Part shown: piece after piece, positions 54,310 to 63,327 of the stretch | Layout of the letters: the number at the start of each line of letters is the position of its first letter | Position numbering within the stretch: position 1 is the first letter of the stretch | Assembly (NCBI RefSeq): GCF_024730785.1 | Contig: NZ_CP102830.1 | Location: 62,001 to 126,000 of the forward strand | DNA: 64,000 nucleotides | DNA from: Pseudomonas sp. LS44 | GTDB taxonomy: Bacteria; Pseudomonadota; Gammaproteobacteria; Pseudomonadales; Pseudomonadaceae | Direction of reading: 5' to 3' | The notes under the pieces: model-generated | What the model saw: only the letters and a program-made list of their open reading frames with translations | Told to the model about the DNA's origin: nothing | The model's database searches: none | Position numbers and translations under genes: made by a program

Positions 54310-54965
54310 AGCGACCATTGCTGGTTTCTTTGACCCTATTATTGGCCGCGTGTGCCACAGGCCAGGAGCGCCCAAAGCTCCCCTATGATGCCTGGGAGGT
54401 GGGTGTGTTTGCTCCCAGCTACATGGAGGCCTGGATTGAAAGCGTGGATGTGATCGATCAGCGCGGCCTGGTGTTCGAGCACGTGCATGGCGGTGTGGCC
54501 TCCATTACCAACCCCGCGAACAGCAAGGGCAATCCGGCCGGTTGGCCGAAAAATCCGGGCGGCAGTACTAAATCGGTAGGCGGTGTCGATCTGCCGGAAA
54601 TTATCTTCGTGCGTTGGCAGTCGTTGGCGGAACCGCAGACCTATAACGTGCGCATCAATATCTCCAAGGAAATGCGCAATGCCATGGTGAGTAGAGGACC
54701 GGTGGCTTGTCCTTGGAAAGGTGATTGGGGGAAAGAGGTAACCACTGGTTACCGTAAATTCATCAGCATTGGTTTGGCGCCTGGGGGTATTGCCAAGGTG
54801 TGGTTGCAAGGAAGCTGTATGGAGTCCATTGAAGTCGGCCGCTTCGAAGCCGCGATCAGCAAAGTAGGCCCCTACGACGGAACTTCAGGCGGCAAGCATC
54901 GCCCTCTATCCAAGGAGGCAAAGGGCTACATCGACAAGTACGGAATCCCCTACGGCAGTTGGTAA
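54306..54965 (+). CDS. DUF2931 lipoprotein, candidate immunity protein
   Basis: A 219-residue lipoprotein (LLLAAC lipobox, cysteine about residue 16). DUF2931-like: LPYDAWEVGVFAPSYMEAWI, LPEIIFVRWQSLAEPQTYNV, GLAPGGIAKVWLQGSC, KGYIDKYGIPYGSW. The ATG overlaps the effector stop (ATGA), and the base composition is similarly AT-shifted. Established for other Tle effectors: cognate immunity proteins are periplasmic or lipoproteins encoded next to the toxin. Immunity function here is inferred from that. Confidence 0.8.
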   Translation: MKRPLLVSLTLLLAACATGQERPKLPYDAWEVGVFAPSYMEAWIESVDVIDQRGLVFEHVHGGVASITNPANSKGNPAGWPKNPGGSTKSVGGVDLPEIIFVRWQSLAEPQTYNVRINISKEMRNAMVSRGPVACPWKGDWGKEVTTGYRKFISIGLAPGGIAKVWLQGSCMESIEVGRFEAAISKVGPYDGTSGGKHRPLSKEAKGYIDKYGIPYGSW

Positions 54966-55112
54966 TTCCAACCCCAGATCGCGCCAATGTTCGGTCTTGG
55001 ACTTTTTGCCGTTTGTACGGTCTGAGCTAGAGATGTCCCGACGCCAGCCCGGAGCCGTAGTGAGTAAGTGAGGTGCAGCGTCCCGGTAGCCGACCGTCTG
55101 GAGGAACCGTTC

Positions 55113-55814
55113 ATGCACAACGTCCTGTCCCTACCCCCACTATTGATCCTGCTTAGCACCCTCGCTGCTTGCGCCAGTAGCTCGTCTACTCCGTCGGGGG
55201 AAATTCTCCCGGATCGGGCTGCCGAGCGGGTCGGCACCAAGGTTTCGCTGTATACCGACCGCTTTGGCTGCCTGCCCGGCCCCTTCGATCCGGCCAGCGT
55301 GCGCAACCCGGTCGGCCCCGGCCAGCCCGGCGAATTCATCGCCGGCTACACCAACCATGTCGAGCTCGGCGCACCCTGCAGCACGCAGATCAGCCATGCC
55401 TACAACGGCGTGTTCGGCTTCAATCTCGACGATCTGCAAGGCGCCACCATCGTCTCCGCCGAGCTGCTCCTCGACCGGCGCAACACCGCGCTCAGCAATC
55501 GCGTGGGCGGCGGCGACCAATGCGCGCTGCCGCTGCTGATGGCCAGCGAGACCGTCGAGAGCGGCAGTGGCTTTGCCGTGGTGGCCGGCACCCCGTTGCC
55601 CGGTGCGCCCAAGCGGGTGGCGCAAAGCAGCATGACCACCACAGTCAGCCTGCCGGTGACCGCCGAAGTGCAGCAGTGGGTGCTCAACGATCATCCCAAT
55701 TACGGCTTCGTCCTCGCGCCGCCCGAAGGTGCGCTGAACAAGAACGAGGACAGCTGCACCGGCTACTGGTCGAAGCCGCGACTGAAGATGCAGGTGATCC
55801 CGGTTGCCCAGTAG
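55113..55814 (+). CDS. Putative lipoprotein with beta-sandwich domain
   Basis: A 233-residue lipoprotein (LLSTLAAC). The mature part has GFNLDDLQGATIVSAELLLD and VTAEVQQWVLNDHPNYGFVL, a pattern like DNRLRE-type beta-sandwich domains, with two to three cysteines likely in disulphides. CTGGAGGAA lies upstream of the ATG at 55113. Codon use returns to the GC-rich norm here, so it is probably not part of the effector module. Function unknown. Confidence 0.65.
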   Translation: MHNVLSLPPLLILLSTLAACASSSSTPSGEILPDRAAERVGTKVSLYTDRFGCLPGPFDPASVRNPVGPGQPGEFIAGYTNHVELGAPCSTQISHAYNGVFGFNLDDLQGATIVSAELLLDRRNTALSNRVGGGDQCALPLLMASETVESGSGFAVVAGTPLPGAPKRVAQSSMTTTVSLPVTAEVQQWVLNDHPNYGFVLAPPEGALNKNEDSCTGYWSKPRLKMQVIPVAQ

Positions 55815-55889
55815 GTTGGGCTGAGCCGCGTAGCGGCGATACCCAAGGCTGATCCTCTGTTGAGTATCGCTGCGCTCGACCCAACCTAC
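55811..55889. repeat. REP pair (GTAGGTTGGGCTGAG...CCAACCTAC)
   Basis: GTAGGTTGGGCTGAGCCG at left and CTCGACCCAACCTAC at right; inner GATACCC/GAGTATCGC. It overlaps the last codon of the upstream lipoprotein gene (CAGTAG) and lies before recC. Confidence 0.75.
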
Positions 55890-56005
55890 GCCCCCATGCC
55901 ACCCAGGCGGCGTCCTGCCTCGTACGCGATACCGGCTGTCGCGCCTGCCCGCCCTCCCGAGCGAGCTGATACGCTAACGCCCTCGACAGGACGCCGGCTC
56001 GCCCC

Positions 56006-59000
56006 ATGCTCAACCTCTACCACGCCCCCGATCTGGAAACCCTCGGCGCCCTGGCGACCGCCCTGCTCGCCCAACCGCAGCGCGACCCGCTGGCGCCGGC
56101 GCGGGTGGTGGTGCCGAGTCAGGGGATCGGTCGCTGGCTGAGCCTCGAGCTGGCGCGCGAGCAAGGCATTGCCATGCATCTGGACGTGCAGCTGCCGGCC
56201 AAGTTCGTCTGGGAACTGACCCGTCAGGTGCTCGGTCAGTTGCCCGAGCAATCGGCCTTTTCCCCGCAGACCCTCGCCTGGCGCCTGTATGACTGGTTGT
56301 GCGAACCGGCCAACCTCGACCGCGCGCCGCGTCTGGCCCAGTACCTGGAAGGCGGCGACGAACGCCGGCGGCTGTCCCTGGCGGCGCGGATAGCCGATGT
56401 GTTCGACCAATATCTGTTGTACCGCGACGACTGGCTGGCTGCCTGGGAACGCAACGAACTGCTCGAGCTGGGTCGCGACGAAGCCTGGCAGGCGCTGCTG
56501 TGGCGCGAGCTGACTGCCGAGGGCCATCCGCATCGCGCGCGCCTGCTCGACGATCTGCTCCAGCGCCTGCATGACCCGGCGCCGCTCGCCGGCCTGCCCG
56601 AGCGCCTGCTGGTGTTCGGCATCAGCAGCCTGCCGCCGCACCACTTGCGCGTGCTGGACGGCCTGGCGCGGCATACCGAGGTGGTGATCTTCGCCCTCAA
56701 TCCGTGCCGCGAGGCGTGGGGCGAAATCCGCGACGTTCGCGAGTTGGCCAAGGGGGCGTTTGGCGGGCGAGCGGAAAGCGTCGCGAGCGCAGAGCAGGCA
56801 AGGCAAAACCAGGAGAGGGAGCGGAGTGTACGAGTAGTACATGAGCATCCCGAGCCTGGTTTTAACGCAGCCTCCTCAAGCGCAGCAGCTTCTCCGCCGC
56901 TCGCCCCCGACGACTGGTACCTCGACGTCGGCCACCCGTTACTGGCCAGTCTCGGCAAGCAGGGCCGCGACTTCTTCGACAGCCTGTTCGCCCTCACCGC
57001 CGAAGAAGGCGGGCAGGACACCGGGTTGTATTCCGAAGACGCCGACCTGCACGACGACAGCCTGCTGCACGCCCTGCAACACGACATTCTGCGCCTGCGC
57101 ACCCGGCTGCCGGAGGAACGCGTGCAGCTGCGCGACGACGACCGCTCGCTGGAACTGCACATCGCCCATTCGCCGTTGCGCGAAGTGGAGATCCTCCACG
57201 ATCAGCTGCTCGCCCGCTTCGCCGCCGACCCCAGCCTGAGCCCCGATCAGGTGGTGGTCCTGACCCCCGACATCGAGCGCTACGCGCCCTATATCGAAGC
57301 GGTGTTCGCGTCCCGCCAGGGCACCCCGCGCGATGGCGTGCCGCGGGCCGTGGCGCCGCGCATTCCGTTCAGCCTGGCCGACCGCAGCCTGCGCAAGGAA
57401 GTGCCGCTGCTGGAGGCCTTCCTCGAACTGCTAGGCCTGCCAGAAAGCCGCTTCGCCGCCGAAGAGGTGCTCACCTGGCTGGAGCAACCGGCCATCGCCC
57501 GCCGTGCCGGCATCGAAGCCGAAGACCTACCGCTGCTGCGCGACTGGCTGCACGAAGCCGGCGTGCGCTGGAGCCTGGATGCTGCGCATCGCGGCCGCCT
57601 GGGTCTGCCGGAAGATGCCGCGTTCAGCTGGCGCCAGGGTCTCGACCGCTTGCTGCTGGGTTTCGCCGCGCCGCCGCAACTGGCCGGTGACGGCCTGCCG
57701 CTGCTCGGCGGCAATTGGCCACTGGATGCGGTGGAAGGCGGCCGTGGCCAGCTGCTCGGGCGTCTCGCCGCGTTCATCGAGCGCCTCGCCAGCTGGGCTG
57801 AACAGTTGCAACGGCCGCGACCGCTGGCCGAGTGGGCCGACAGCCTGCAACTGCTGATCGACGGCCTGTTCGACGAGCGCGAGGCCGGCGACAGCCTGTT
57901 GCTGCTCAGCCAGGCCTGCGCCGCGCTGCGTGACCAGGCCGAGGCGTCCGGCATTCAGCGTCCGCTGGAACTCGCCCTGTTGCGCCAACAACTCACCGGC
58001 CAGCTGGAACAGGGCGGCAGCGCCTCGGGATTCCTGACCGGCGCGGTGACCTTCTGCACCATGGTGCCGATGCGCAGCCTGCCGTTTCGCTGGGTCTGCC
58101 TGCTCGGCCTGGATGACGGCGCGCTGCCGCGCCGCGCGCCGGCCGCCGGCTTTGACCTGATCGCCCAGCGCCCGCGACGCGGCGACCGCGCGCGGCGCCT
58201 CGACGACCGCTACCTGCTGCTGGAAACCCTGCTCTCGGCGCGCGACGGCCTGTACCTCAGCTATGTCGGCCGCGACCCGCGCGACAACGCCCACCTGCCG
58301 CCCTCGGTGCTGATCAGCGAAGTGCTCGAAGCCGTCGACCTCACCGCCGTGGGTAGGAGCGGATTGATCCGCGATCCAGGCAGCGCAGAAGCATCGCGAA
58401 TGAATTCGCTCCTACCAGAAGAGCAGAAAGCCAGCGCGCAGATCACCATCGCCCATCCGCTGCAGCCGTTCGCCGCTGGCAACTTCCAACCCAGCGGCGC
58501 GCATCAGGGTTTCGCCGCGCCATGGTTCCGCGCCGCCCAGCGCCTGGCCGAAGCGCCGCTGCGGCAAGCCCCGGCGTTTATCGAACGGCTGCCGGAGCCG
58601 GCCGCCGACGGGCCGGGCGGCGCTCCGCTGATCATCGAGCCGGCGCAACTGTTGCTGTGCTTCCGCCAGCCGGCGCGCTTCCTGCTCGAACAGCGCTTGG
58701 GGTTGCGCCTGGCCGATGCCGACGAAGCCATCGCCGCCGATGAACCCTTCGCCCTCGAAGGCTCGGCGCGCCGCGGCCTGCGTCTGCTCGCCCTGGATTC
58801 CATCGAGCGCGGCTGGAGCGAGCACGCCGAGCGCCAGGTAGCCCGCGCCGCCGGCTGGCTGCCGTCCGGTGAACTCGGCCACGCGCTCTGGGGCCAGCTG
58901 CGCGGCCCGGTGCGCGCGTTCGCGCCCAAGCTGTTCGAGTTGCGCCCGGCCGAGGCGCCACAGCCGTTGCTGGTGGATATTCAGCTGGCCGGCGTACGCG

Positions 59001-59539
59001 TGTACGGCTGGCTCGATGGGGTGACCAGCGAGGGCCTGTTCGACTGGCGCCTGTATGCGCCCGGCGCCTGGGACTTGCCTGGCTTCTGGCTGCGCCACCT
59101 GCTGCTCAACTGCGCCGTGACCGCGGGTGCCGCGCCGCTCGGCATCGCCCGCCACAGCCGGCTGATTTCGCCGACTGGCGACTGGCAACTCGGCCCGCTG
59201 GACAACCCGACCGCGCTGCTCGAAGCCTGGCTGGTCGGCTACCGCGAGGCGCTCTGCGCGCCGCTGCCGTTCCTCACCCGCAGCAGCTATGCCTTCGCCA
59301 AATCGCTGTGCACGCCAAGCGCGCGCAGCAAGAAGGAGCCGATCGACGCCGCCCGCGGCGCCGCGCAAGCCGCCTGGCTCGGCGCTGACTTCAGCCCGAT
59401 CCCCGGCGAGAGCCTCGATCCCTGGTACGCCCTGGCCTTCCGCGACCGCGACCCGCTGGACGCGCGCTTCGAAACACTCGCCGAACAACTGCTCGGCCCG
59501 GCGCTGCGTGCCCTGGCCAGCGACGAGGACGACGCATGA
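56006..59539 (+). CDS. recC: Exodeoxyribonuclease V subunit RecC
   Basis: A 1177-residue subunit of RecBCD, the double-strand-break processing enzyme; RecC splits the DNA ends and recognises Chi. It starts MLNLYHAPDLETLG as in E. coli RecC (MLRVYHSNRLDVLE). Conserved stretches: GIGRWLSLELAREQGIAM, LNPCREAWGEIRDV, GHPLLASLGKQGRDFF, LPLGFD-like AAGFDLIAQRPRRGDRARR and YISYIGR-like LYLSYVGRDPRDN. Two dispersed repeats are read through in frame: an inverted-repeat element (residues about 253-301) and a REP pair (residues about 783-804). The stop overlaps the recB ATG. Confidence 0.95.
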   Translation: MLNLYHAPDLETLGALATALLAQPQRDPLAPARVVVPSQGIGRWLSLELAREQGIAMHLDVQLPAKFVWELTRQVLGQLPEQSAFSPQTLAWRLYDWLCEPANLDRAPRLAQYLEGGDERRRLSLAARIADVFDQYLLYRDDWLAAWERNELLELGRDEAWQALLWRELTAEGHPHRARLLDDLLQRLHDPAPLAGLPERLLVFGISSLPPHHLRVLDGLARHTEVVIFALNPCREAWGEIRDVRELAKGAFGGRAESVASAEQARQNQERERSVRVVHEHPEPGFNAASSSAAASPPLAPDDWYLDVGHPLLASLGKQGRDFFDSLFALTAEEGGQDTGLYSEDADLHDDSLLHALQHDILRLRTRLPEERVQLRDDDRSLELHIAHSPLREVEILHDQLLARFAADPSLSPDQVVVLTPDIERYAPYIEAVFASRQGTPRDGVPRAVAPRIPFSLADRSLRKEVPLLEAFLELLGLPESRFAAEEVLTWLEQPAIARRAGIEAEDLPLLRDWLHEAGVRWSLDAAHRGRLGLPEDAAFSWRQGLDRLLLGFAAPPQLAGDGLPLLGGNWPLDAVEGGRGQLLGRLAAFIERLASWAEQLQRPRPLAEWADSLQLLIDGLFDEREAGDSLLLLSQACAALRDQAEASGIQRPLELALLRQQLTGQLEQGGSASGFLTGAVTFCTMVPMRSLPFRWVCLLGLDDGALPRRAPAAGFDLIAQRPRRGDRARRLDDRYLLLETLLSARDGLYLSYVGRDPRDNAHLPPSVLISEVLEAVDLTAVGRSGLIRDPGSAEASRMNSLLPEEQKASAQITIAHPLQPFAAGNFQPSGAHQGFAAPWFRAAQRLAEAPLRQAPAFIERLPEPAADGPGGAPLIIEPAQLLLCFRQPARFLLEQRLGLRLADADEAIAADEPFALEGSARRGLRLLALDSIERGWSEHAERQVARAAGWLPSGELGHALWGQLRGPVRAFAPKLFELRPAEAPQPLLVDIQLAGVRVYGWLDGVTSEGLFDWRLYAPGAWDLPGFWLRHLLLNCAVTAGAAPLGIARHSRLISPTGDWQLGPLDNPTALLEAWLVGYREALCAPLPFLTRSSYAFAKSLCTPSARSKKEPIDAARGAAQAAWLGADFSPIPGESLDPWYALAFRDRDPLDARFETLAEQLLGPALRALASDEDDA
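56764..56906 (-). repeat. Modular nested inverted repeat, copy 6, in frame within recC
   Basis: Minus-strand orientation. Core stem AAAACCAGG (56805-56813) and CCTGGTTTT (56855-56863); centre (minus strand) TGTACTACTCGTACA in place of TTTACAGCTCGTAAA; outer arms GGCGAGCGG (56766-56774) and CCGCTCGCC (56897-56905). No stop codon in the recC frame. The encoded stretch includes RAESVASAEQARQNQERERS. Confidence 0.8.
58353..58415. repeat. REP pair (GTAGGAGCG...CGCTCCTAC) in frame within recC
   Basis: GTAGGAGCGGATTGATCCGC at left, CGCGAATGAATTCGCTCCTA plus C at right: two facing REP units, 63 bp, exactly 21 codons. Translated as part of GRSGLIRDPGSAEASRMNSL. Same family as the units at 16708 and 17509. 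Confidence 0.85.
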
Positions 59540-62500
59540 GCCTCGACCTGCACACCTCATCGTTCAGCGGCCGCTCGCTGATCGAAGCCAGCGCCGGTAC
59601 CGGCAAGACCTGGACGCTCACCGCGCTGTATGCGCGGCTGTTGCTCGAGCAGCAGCTCAGCGTCGGGCAGATCCTGGTGGTCACCTACACCACCGCGGCC
59701 ACCGCCGAACTGCGCGAACGCATCCGTGCGCGCCTGGCCGAACTGCTGGCGATCTATGCCGGCACGCCCAGTGAGGATGCTTTCCTCAGCGAATTGCACC
59801 GCCGCCATCCCGGCGAGGACGCGCGCCGACGCTTGCTGCTGGCGGTGCATGGTTTCGATGAGGCGGCGATTTTCACTATCCACGGCTTCTGCCAGCGCGC
59901 CCTGCAGGACGCCGCGTTCGAGGCCGGTGGCGACTTCGACAGCGAGCTCACCCAGGACGACCGCGAAGTGCTCGACGCGCTGCTCGCCGACGCCTGGCGC
60001 CACGAACTGGTGGCCGCCGAACCGGCCTGGGCGCGCTTTCTGGCCAAGCAGAAGATCACCCCGGCGACCTTGCGCCAGCAGTTGCGCAGCCATCTGGGCA
60101 AACCCTATCTGCGCATCGAGCCGCGCGAGCTGCTGGCCGGCGATGAGTTGAGCGCCGCCGGCGCCGCCTGGGAACAGGCCGCGCAACTCTGGCACCGTGA
60201 CGGCCAGGCCTGGCTGGCCAGTCTGTTGGCTCACGGCGGCCTGAGCCAGAGCACCCACAAGCTGAGCAAGCTGGCGCTCTGGGGCGCCGAACTGGACGCT
60301 TATTTCGCCGACCCGGCGGCGCTGTTCGGTGCGCCCGAGGCGCTGGCCAAACTCGGCAACGCCGTACTGCACAAGGCCAGCAAGAAAGGCTTTGAGGCGC
60401 CGCACAGCCCGCTCGGCGAAGCCTTCGATGCGCTGGCCACGACCCTCGAGCTGGCGCTGCCGGCCGGGCAACAGCAATTCATCGCCCTGCAGGTCAGGCT
60501 GCTCGATCACCTGAATGCCGAATTGCCGACGCGCAAGGCGGCGCAGCGCCTGCTGGCCTTCGACGACCTGCTCAATCGTCTCGATCAGGCCTTGCAGGGT
60601 CCGGTCGGCGACGACCTGGCGAGCACCCTGCGCAGCCAGTATCCGCTGGCGCTGATCGACGAGTTCCAGGACACCGATCCGGTGCAGTACGCGATCTTCG
60701 AGCGCATCTACCGCGACGGTGGCGACCTGTGTTTCGTCGGCGATCCGAAGCAGGCCATCTACGCATTTCGCGGCGCCGATCTGGCGACCTATCTGCAGGC
60801 CCGCGATGCCGCCGCACGGCGCTACGACCTGCCGTTCAACTACCGCTCCACGGCCCAGCTGATCGCCGCGCTGAACCGCTTGTTCGACCGTCCGCAGCCG
60901 TTCGCCGAACGCGGTCTGGACTATCCACCGGTGAGCGCCGGGAGCAAGTCGCGGGCGCAGCTGGTGTTGCCGGCCGAGCAAGGCGAGGCGCCGCTGGCGC
61001 TGGTCTGGCTCGCCGACGAAGGCTTGAACAAAGGCCGCGCGGGTGAACTGGCGGCGCTGGATACCGCGCAGCGGATTGCCGGGTTGTTGGCGGCCAGCGT
61101 GCTGGGCCAGGCGTATTTCGACCAGGACGGAGAGCGCACCCCGCTCAAGGGCGGCGATATCGCTGTACTGGTCGCCAGTCATCGTGAGGCCGCCAGCATC
61201 GCGGAGGAATTGGCCATGCGCGGCGTCCCCAGCGTGCGCCGCGGCCGCGACAGCGTGTGGCATAGCGAGGAGGCCGGCGAACTCGGCGCAGTGCTCGCCG
61301 CGTATGTCGAGCCGGGTCGTGAGGGCTTGCTGCGCTACGCCCTGGCGACTCGCCTGCTCGGTCGCGACGCCGCGCAACTGGCGCGTTGCCAGGACGACGA
61401 GCACGCCTGGGACAAGGAGCGCAGCGATGCCGAGCACTATCACCAGCTCTGGCAGCAGCACGGGTTCATGCGCCTGTTCCGCGCCTGGCTGGATCAGGAG
61501 GCGGTTGCCGAACGCCTGCTGGCTGGGCTCGACGGCGAGCGGCGGCTGACCAATCTGCTGCACCTGGCCGAACTGCTGCAGGCCGAAAGTCTCCAGCGTC
61601 CGGGCCTGGAGGCGCTGCTCGCCTGGCTCAACGCGCAGCGCGGCAGCGAAGGCGCCGGCGAAGATGCCCTGCTGCGCCTGGAAAGCGATGCCGAACGCGT
61701 GCAGATCGTCACCATCCACACCTCCAAGGGCCTCGAATACCCGCTGGTGTTCTGCCCGTTCCTCTGGGACGGGCGCCTGCTCGGCCCACATACCAGCAGC
61801 GCGCGTTGCCACGACGAAGACGGCCAGCCGCTGCTCGATCTGGGCAGTGCGCGGCTCGACGAACGCCTGCAGCAGGCGCGCCGCGAAGTGTTCGCCGAGA
61901 AACTGCGCCTCACCTACGTGGCGCTGACCCGCGCGCGGGATCGGCTGTGGCTGCACTGGGGGCCGGTCGCGGTGCCCAAGGCCAAGAAGGATGGCGGGCT
62001 GCCCGAGGAAGGCCTGCACAGCAGCGCCCTGGCCTGGCTGCTGCATGGTCGCCATGCGCTCGGCGCCGATCCGCTCGGCGAACTGGCCGCGCACCTGCAG
62101 GACAACCACGGCGCCCAGCTGGCCGCCGAAGTCGATGCCCTGGCGGCCAGCAGCGAGGGTTTGATCGCCCGCCTGCCGCTGCTCGGCCACGAAGCCAGCG
62201 CCGCCGGCGAACAACGCGGCGCTGCGCCGGCGCTGCTGCAACGCTTCACCCGCAGCCTGTCCAGCGCCTGGCGCATTGGCAGTTTCTCCGGGCTGGCCGC
62301 CGGCCTGCACATGGAGGCACCGGACCGCGACCATTTGGTAATGCCGGATGCCAGCGAGCCGGGCCTGGGCTTCTTTGCCTTCCCGCGTGGCGCGCGCGCC
62401 GGTACCTGCCTGCACGCGATTCTCGAAGACTGGGCGCGCGGCAAAGGCGCCCTGACCGAGCTGGTCGAGCCGGCGCTCAGCGCCCACGGCATCTCCGCCG

Positions 62501-63081
62501 AACTATGGGGCGCGATCGCTGTCGAGCAGCTGCAGCAGGTGCTCGACAGCGACCTCGACGGCCACGGCCTGCGCCTGAGTGCGCTCGCCCCGGCGCGGCG
62601 TCTGCCGGAGCTGGGCTTCACCTTCCCGGTCGGCGGCCTCGACGTACTGCGCCTGCGGGCAATCCTCACTGATCCGGCGATGGGTCTGGCCGAGCCGCTG
62701 CGCGAGGCCGCCGGACGTCTGGAGTTCGACAGTTTGAAGGGCTTTCTCAAAGGCTTTATCGACCTGACCTTCGAGCATGACGGGCGCTGGTACATCGCCG
62801 ATTACAAGTCCAACTGGCTGGGTCCGGATGTCAGCTACTACGGCGGCGACCGCCTGGTGCAGGCGCTGGCCGGCGAGCATTACTACCTGCAGTACCTGAT
62901 CTACCTGGTGGCACTGCGGCGCTTTCTGCGCCAGCGCCTGGCGGATTTTCGCGACGAGCAATTGGGCGGTGCGTTCTACCTGTTCCTGCGCGGCATGCCG
63001 ACCGCCGGGGTTTATTTCGCCCGCCCCAGCGAGCGCTTGCTGGATGCGCTGGACGACCTATTCGAGGAAGGCCGCCGATGA
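59536..63081 (+). CDS. recB: Exodeoxyribonuclease V subunit RecB
   Basis: A 1181-residue helicase-nuclease, close to the E. coli length. Walker A EASAGTGKTWT (about 17-27), Walker B/motif II ALIDEFQDTDP (about 372), GDPKQAIYAFRGAD, NYRSTAQLI and TIHTSKGLEYPLVF. C-terminal nuclease domain with catalytic IADYKSNWLG (about 1087-1097). The ATG overlaps the recC stop (ATGA), so RecC and RecB are translationally coupled. recD follows 246 bases on. Confidence 0.97.
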   Translation: MSLDLHTSSFSGRSLIEASAGTGKTWTLTALYARLLLEQQLSVGQILVVTYTTAATAELRERIRARLAELLAIYAGTPSEDAFLSELHRRHPGEDARRRLLLAVHGFDEAAIFTIHGFCQRALQDAAFEAGGDFDSELTQDDREVLDALLADAWRHELVAAEPAWARFLAKQKITPATLRQQLRSHLGKPYLRIEPRELLAGDELSAAGAAWEQAAQLWHRDGQAWLASLLAHGGLSQSTHKLSKLALWGAELDAYFADPAALFGAPEALAKLGNAVLHKASKKGFEAPHSPLGEAFDALATTLELALPAGQQQFIALQVRLLDHLNAELPTRKAAQRLLAFDDLLNRLDQALQGPVGDDLASTLRSQYPLALIDEFQDTDPVQYAIFERIYRDGGDLCFVGDPKQAIYAFRGADLATYLQARDAAARRYDLPFNYRSTAQLIAALNRLFDRPQPFAERGLDYPPVSAGSKSRAQLVLPAEQGEAPLALVWLADEGLNKGRAGELAALDTAQRIAGLLAASVLGQAYFDQDGERTPLKGGDIAVLVASHREAASIAEELAMRGVPSVRRGRDSVWHSEEAGELGAVLAAYVEPGREGLLRYALATRLLGRDAAQLARCQDDEHAWDKERSDAEHYHQLWQQHGFMRLFRAWLDQEAVAERLLAGLDGERRLTNLLHLAELLQAESLQRPGLEALLAWLNAQRGSEGAGEDALLRLESDAERVQIVTIHTSKGLEYPLVFCPFLWDGRLLGPHTSSARCHDEDGQPLLDLGSARLDERLQQARREVFAEKLRLTYVALTRARDRLWLHWGPVAVPKAKKDGGLPEEGLHSSALAWLLHGRHALGADPLGELAAHLQDNHGAQLAAEVDALAASSEGLIARLPLLGHEASAAGEQRGAAPALLQRFTRSLSSAWRIGSFSGLAAGLHMEAPDRDHLVMPDASEPGLGFFAFPRGARAGTCLHAILEDWARGKGALTELVEPALSAHGISAELWGAIAVEQLQQVLDSDLDGHGLRLSALAPARRLPELGFTFPVGGLDVLRLRAILTDPAMGLAEPLREAAGRLEFDSLKGFLKGFIDLTFEHDGRWYIADYKSNWLGPDVSYYGGDRLVQALAGEHYYLQYLIYLVALRRFLRQRLADFRDEQLGGAFYLFLRGMPTAGVYFARPSERLLDALDDLFEEGRR

Positions 63082-63086
63082 TTTGC

Positions 63087-63294
63087 GTAGGGCGGGTGCA
63101 ACCCGCGTGGTTGGATGCCGCGATCCCTTCGGCGGGTTGCCCCCGTCCTACCGATGCGCGCATCCCGCGTGGCCGAACTGTGCGCGGGCGTTCCCTCGGA
63201 TGGGCGGAGGCGCTCGACCCAACCTACGTAGCCCGGATGAAATCCGGGGTTAACTGGACCCGATTTCCATGGCCCCGGATGGCATCCGGGCTAC
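63087..63294. repeat. REP units between recB and recD
   Basis: 63087-63151: GTAGGGCGGGTGCAACCCGC...GGCGGGTTGCCCCCGTCCTAC. 63228-63294: GTAGCCCGGATGAAATCCGG...CCGGATGGCATCCGGGCTAC. Between them lies a lone CGCTCGACCCAACCTAC (about 63211-63227). These fill most of the 246-bp recB-recD gap; no gene in it. Confidence 0.8.
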
Positions 63295-63327
63295 GGGTTA
63301 CTGCCGCCGCTATCGGGAGGTTGGCCG

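Noticed and set aside
59557..62487. 976-codon open frame on the minus strand
   Set aside because: Antisense to recB, which has full family motifs; it arises from GC-rich third-position bias and has no recognisable domains.
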